From the NCBI RefSeq assembly GCF_014641615.1, contig NZ_BMIB01000002.1, forward strand, positions 1,472,672-1,536,671: a DNA stretch of 64,000 nt. The letters run 5' to 3'. The notes below the pieces were generated by a model. That model was not told where the DNA came from and ran no database searches. It saw nothing but the letters and a program-made list of their open reading frames with translations. Below, in pieces: positions 61,348 through 64,000 of the stretch (the stretch's first letter is position 1; every line of letters begins with the position of its first letter). The DNA comes from Filimonas zeae. GTDB lineage: Bacteria; Bacteroidota; Bacteroidia; Chitinophagales; Chitinophagaceae. The position numbers and the translations under genes were made by a program.

Positions 61348-63648
61348 ATGCCGCTGTCTTCGCTTACTGATACGCCTTTCCGTTTAGAACTTTGTTTTCC
61401 GGAAGTATTTGACCGTTTGGAAAAACTGGCAGCAGACCCGCATGCAGAAGCAAACGCACGCGCCCGGCAGCTGTTACAGGATGCAGCCCCTTTTCCGGAG
61501 TTGCGTAACGGTATTACCGATGTGCAGCAGATTACACAGAACGAGCCACTGATACGCCGGTTGCTGGCCGACTATTTTCCGGAAGCACTTACCCTGAACG
61601 AGATAAAAGCGATAAGCATTCCTTTTCTGGATGTGGTGTTTAACCACTCAGAGCGCTTTAAAAATATTCTGGCAGCAGCAGGTAAAGAGTTTCACATTAA
61701 CATCCGCGATTTTGATTATCACCAGTATTATGTGCTAAGCTGCTGTATTATACTAAACGAGTTTTATAACACGCAGCTGGATTTTGGCAAGCCGCTGTTT
61801 TTTGATATTCCTACATCAGACGGCATTACCAAACATTACCGCATTTTATACAATGCTGACTTTTTAGAAATATACCCTACCGAAAAATCAGTACCGCTTA
61901 CCCCGGAAGATATTGATGAACTGCGGAACAGTTATGATAACCTGGCCCTTTGGAAAGAGAAGTTTCCGAAAGACAGCTGGGTGCTGAAAGGGTTTGCCAT
62001 TATGACGTTGTACGATGCTACGGTAGAAAATGCAGTATCTATTCTGAAAGAAAAATTATTAGGTATTAATGCCTCAGGCTTCCGGGACAGTATTGCTTCT
62101 ATCTTTCAATCTATATACCGCATTAAAGACATTGATGTAGGCTTTACCGTATACAACAAAAAAGAAAATACGCTCAGCTTTGATATGTTTGGCCAGCAAC
62201 TGCCCAGTTTTATACTGGAGCAGCGCGAAACCGAAGATGCAGGCAAGCTGCTGTGCCCACGCGCCAACGAATGCCTGCTACATAAAAAAACACCTTTTGC
62301 CGTATCGGATATAGACGAGTACCGCGCAGCTTTTCCTGAAAATGAACTGGGGCCACGTTTTGTAAAGCAGGGTATTAAAAGCTTTATACTATGCCCCATA
62401 GTTAAAAACGGGCAGCTGTTTGGCATTCTGGAGGTTGTGAGTACCAGAAGCAAAGCCCTCAACAGCATTAACGCCAATAAGCTGGAGGTGGTGCTGCCAT
62501 TTATTACCGATACCACAGAAAGGCTTGCAGCAGAACTACAAAACCAGGTGCAGGCGGTTATACAAGCCAAATACACAACAGTACACAACAGCGTACGCTG
62601 GCGTTTTCAGGAAGAGGCGCAGCGTTACATTTTAGCATCGCAGCTGGGGCGTAGCTATCAGTTACAGGAAGTGGTGTTTAAAGATGTACACCCGCTGTAC
62701 GGGCAAATAGACATCAAAGGCTCATCCGAAGCACGCAACAACAGCATTCAGCTGGATATGGAATATCAGTTAAACCAACTGGCCGGCTTGCTGCAACAGA
62801 TAGCTCAGTATTTACCGGAAGAAGATTTTAGCGGAGAAACAGCAGCCATCAGCAACTACCTGCAGCAGTTACATACACCGCTTAAAGCAGCTACAGAACA
62901 ATATATTGTAACCTGGCTTACCAGAGAGGTGCACCCACGTTTGCAAAACATCAACCACCCGCAGTTGCGTGCCGCTATCAGCAGCTATTTTACGGCCAAT
63001 GAAAAAGAAACCGGTTCCTTTCATCAGGAGCGCAGAAAGTATGAGGCCAGTATTGCCATGGTAAACGACCAGTTGGCTGCCCACCTGGATAACCGGCAAA
63101 CAGAGGCGCAGGAAGCACATCCGCATTACTTTGAGCGGTTTAAAACCGACGGTATAGAACATAATCTTTACCTGGGTCGCTCTATATGTCCGGACAAAGT
63201 GTACGACCATCTCCGGTTATATCAGCTGCGTTTATGGCAGCTGGAGGTACTGTGCGAAATGGAAGCGCTGCACCACCAGCTAAAACCTTCCCTTCCCTGC
63301 CCGCTGGATGTAACCAGCCTGATTCTGGTGTACCATTCTGCCATTGATATACGCTTTAGAATGGATGAAAAACGGTTTGACGTAGATGGCAGCTACAATG
63401 CCCGCTTTGAAATTGTGAAAAAACGAATTGATAAGGCCTGCATTAAAAACACCACGGAGCGCATTACCCAAACCGGTAAAATAACGATTGTGTATCTGAA
63501 CGACTCTGAGGAAGCGGAATACCGTCAATACCTGCAAATTCTCCAGGCCCGCAACCAGCTGGCTACAGAAATAGAACAGTATGAAATTGAAGACCTCCAG
63601 GGCATTTCCGGGTTAAAAATGCTTCGGGTAGCCGTACAGCGTCCCTGA
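61348..63648 (+). CDS. large GAF-domain protein, unknown function
   Basis: 766 residues with no signal peptide. Residues about 235-390 form a GAF-like domain (SIFQSIYRIKDIDVGFTVYN ... SFILCPIVKNGQLFGILEVVSTR). Residues 1-230 and 400-766 are helical and rich in Glu, Gln and Arg, and I cannot assign them to a catalytic class. No kinase, cyclase or DNA-binding motif is visible. GAF domains bind small ligands such as cyclic nucleotides or haem, so a sensory or regulatory protein is plausible. It stands alone and ends with a strong hairpin. Confidence 0.75.
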   Translation: MPLSSLTDTPFRLELCFPEVFDRLEKLAADPHAEANARARQLLQDAAPFPELRNGITDVQQITQNEPLIRRLLADYFPEALTLNEIKAISIPFLDVVFNHSERFKNILAAAGKEFHINIRDFDYHQYYVLSCCIILNEFYNTQLDFGKPLFFDIPTSDGITKHYRILYNADFLEIYPTEKSVPLTPEDIDELRNSYDNLALWKEKFPKDSWVLKGFAIMTLYDATVENAVSILKEKLLGINASGFRDSIASIFQSIYRIKDIDVGFTVYNKKENTLSFDMFGQQLPSFILEQRETEDAGKLLCPRANECLLHKKTPFAVSDIDEYRAAFPENELGPRFVKQGIKSFILCPIVKNGQLFGILEVVSTRSKALNSINANKLEVVLPFITDTTERLAAELQNQVQAVIQAKYTTVHNSVRWRFQEEAQRYILASQLGRSYQLQEVVFKDVHPLYGQIDIKGSSEARNNSIQLDMEYQLNQLAGLLQQIAQYLPEEDFSGETAAISNYLQQLHTPLKAATEQYIVTWLTREVHPRLQNINHPQLRAAISSYFTANEKETGSFHQERRKYEASIAMVNDQLAAHLDNRQTEAQEAHPHYFERFKTDGIEHNLYLGRSICPDKVYDHLRLYQLRLWQLEVLCEMEALHHQLKPSLPCPLDVTSLILVYHSAIDIRFRMDEKRFDVDGSYNARFEIVKKRIDKACIKNTTERITQTGKITIVYLNDSEEAEYRQYLQILQARNQLATEIEQYEIEDLQGISGLKMLRVAVQRP

Positions 63649-63666
63649 TTTTTCCTATAATTTATG

Positions 63667-63707
63667 GCTCCGCCCTTCTGTTTTGAGAGAAAACAGGAGA
63701 GCGGAGC
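63667..63707 (+). terminator. terminator of the GAF gene
   Basis: Outer arms GCTCCGC (63667-63673) and GCGGAGC (63701-63707), inner arms CTGTTTT (63678-63684) and AAAACAG (63690-63696), followed by TTCTTTTTTT. Confidence 0.9.
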
Positions 63708-63742
63708 TTCTTTTTTTACAAGAAATATACTTCTAACTGAGT

Positions 63743-63924
63743 CAGAAAAATTTCTGTATTAGCCGGAAAACTTTCTGATTCAATTAGAAAGTTTTCTGTC
63801 TCAACCAGAAATGTTTATAATCAAGCTGGAAATATTTCTGATTATTCTGGAAAGTTTTCTGGATTTAACGGAAATATTTCTGGTTTGTATAGAAAGCTTT
63901 CTGTTTTACCCAGAAATGGGTCTG
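63743..63924. repeat. phased array of nine 14-bp palindromes with 21-bp period
   Basis: Nine units start at 63743, 63764, 63785, 63806, 63827, 63848, 63869, 63890 and 63911, exactly 21 bp apart. Each is a 14-mer with consensus YRGAAAnnTTTCTG, close to the palindrome CAGAAAnnTTTCTG. The right arm TTTCTG is kept in seven units. Units 4 (TTTATA) and 9 (GGTCTG) are degenerate. The 7-bp spacers (TATTAGC, ATTCAAT, TCTCAAC, ATCAAGC, ATTATTC, GATTTAA, GTTTGTA, TTTTACC) are unrelated. A possible tenth, imperfect unit begins near 63720. The periodicity equals two turns of B-DNA, so all sites face the same side. Confidence 0.92.
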
Positions 63925-63978
63925 TTTAATAAACTGTGTCACAGGTTTTCTATATGAAATACCTTTAAACACAGTAAG

Positions 63979-64000
63979 ATGGAACAGGAAAACTCAGAAA
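63979..64000 (+). CDS. possible start of the next gene (cut by window)
   Basis: ATG at 63979 opens MEQENSE and stays in frame to the window edge. TACCTTTA (63960-63967) is a near-match to the -7 element. Only seven residues are visible, so the identity is unknown. It starts 54 bp after the palindrome array. Confidence 0.35.

Noticed and set aside
63744..63929. Open frame across the 21-bp array encoding a heptapeptide-like repeat
   Set aside because: It has no ATG, GTG or TTG start before the array (an in-frame TGA lies at 63738), and codons of the conserved positions do not vary synonymously, so the conservation is at the DNA level.

Overview
This window looks like an ordinary chromosomal segment of a Bacteroidota bacterium, most likely a member of the Chitinophagaceae (family level is an inference). 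The clues are Bacteroidota-type -7 promoter elements (TAnnTTTG), few clear Shine-Dalgarno sites, a DUF4954 protein directly behind glmS, a PASTA protein behind ddl, a ferredoxin beside a LuxC-type acyl-CoA reductase, a PafA-type phosphatase, a YpdA-type reductase and GIN-domain (DUF2807) and S9 peptidase proteins typical of this phylum. Genes are densely packed on both strands. Many transcription units end in very regular inverted repeats. I see no insertion sequence, prophage or CRISPR array.

Layout. 1-512: tail of a bestrophin-like channel. 559-5235: self-regulated efflux operon (TetR, HlyD/EmrA, DHA2/EmrB, TolC) with a 14-bp-arm inverted repeat lying on its promoter. 5.3-7.8 kb: SET-domain protein, an orphan terminator, a small coiled-coil ORF and MgtE. 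7.9-12.0 kb: glmS and its DUF4954 partner. 12.1-14.7 kb: small lipoprotein, der and era. 14.7-15.05 kb: two identical initiator tRNA-fMet genes. 15.1-18.5 kb: a DUF2807 protein and a TPP riboswitch driving a TonB-dependent receptor, hence a probable thiamin transporter. 18.6-20.8 kb: ddl, PASTA protein and rhodanese. 21.1-25.0 kb: ferredoxin, acyl-CoA reductase, HtrA protease and cyclophilin. 25.0-29.6 kb: GH13 amylase, APC permease, an unknown protein and an alpha-oxoamine synthase. 29.8-34.4 kb: PafA phosphatase, YpdA-like reductase, Uma2-family protein and isocitrate dehydrogenase. 34.5-44.9 kb: GNAT and an Nramp-UspA fusion, a lipoprotein, an alpha-glucan phosphorylase with an altered PLP site, UbiX, and an operon of DCC, TIGR01777, SRPBCC and FUSC proteins. 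44.9-50.7 kb: a complete trans-4-hydroxy-L-proline catabolic operon with a divergent AraC regulator. 50.7-61.1 kb: SNF2/SWIM helicase, LysR, threonine synthase, MBL hydrolase, S9 peptidase and a truncated-looking secreted protein. 61.3-63.65 kb: GAF protein.

The least explained element is at 63743-63924: nine copies of a 14-bp imperfect palindrome repeated at exactly 21-bp intervals (two helical turns) with unrelated 7-bp spacers. It lies between a strong terminator and the start of the next gene. It looks like a phased array of protein-binding sites rather than coding or simple-repeat DNA. Other points worth a check are the Lys-to-Thr change in the phosphorylase PLP signature, the riboswitch-controlled receptor, the Nramp-UspA fusion, the paired tRNA-fMet genes with palindromes between them, and an orphan terminator near 5.8 kb.
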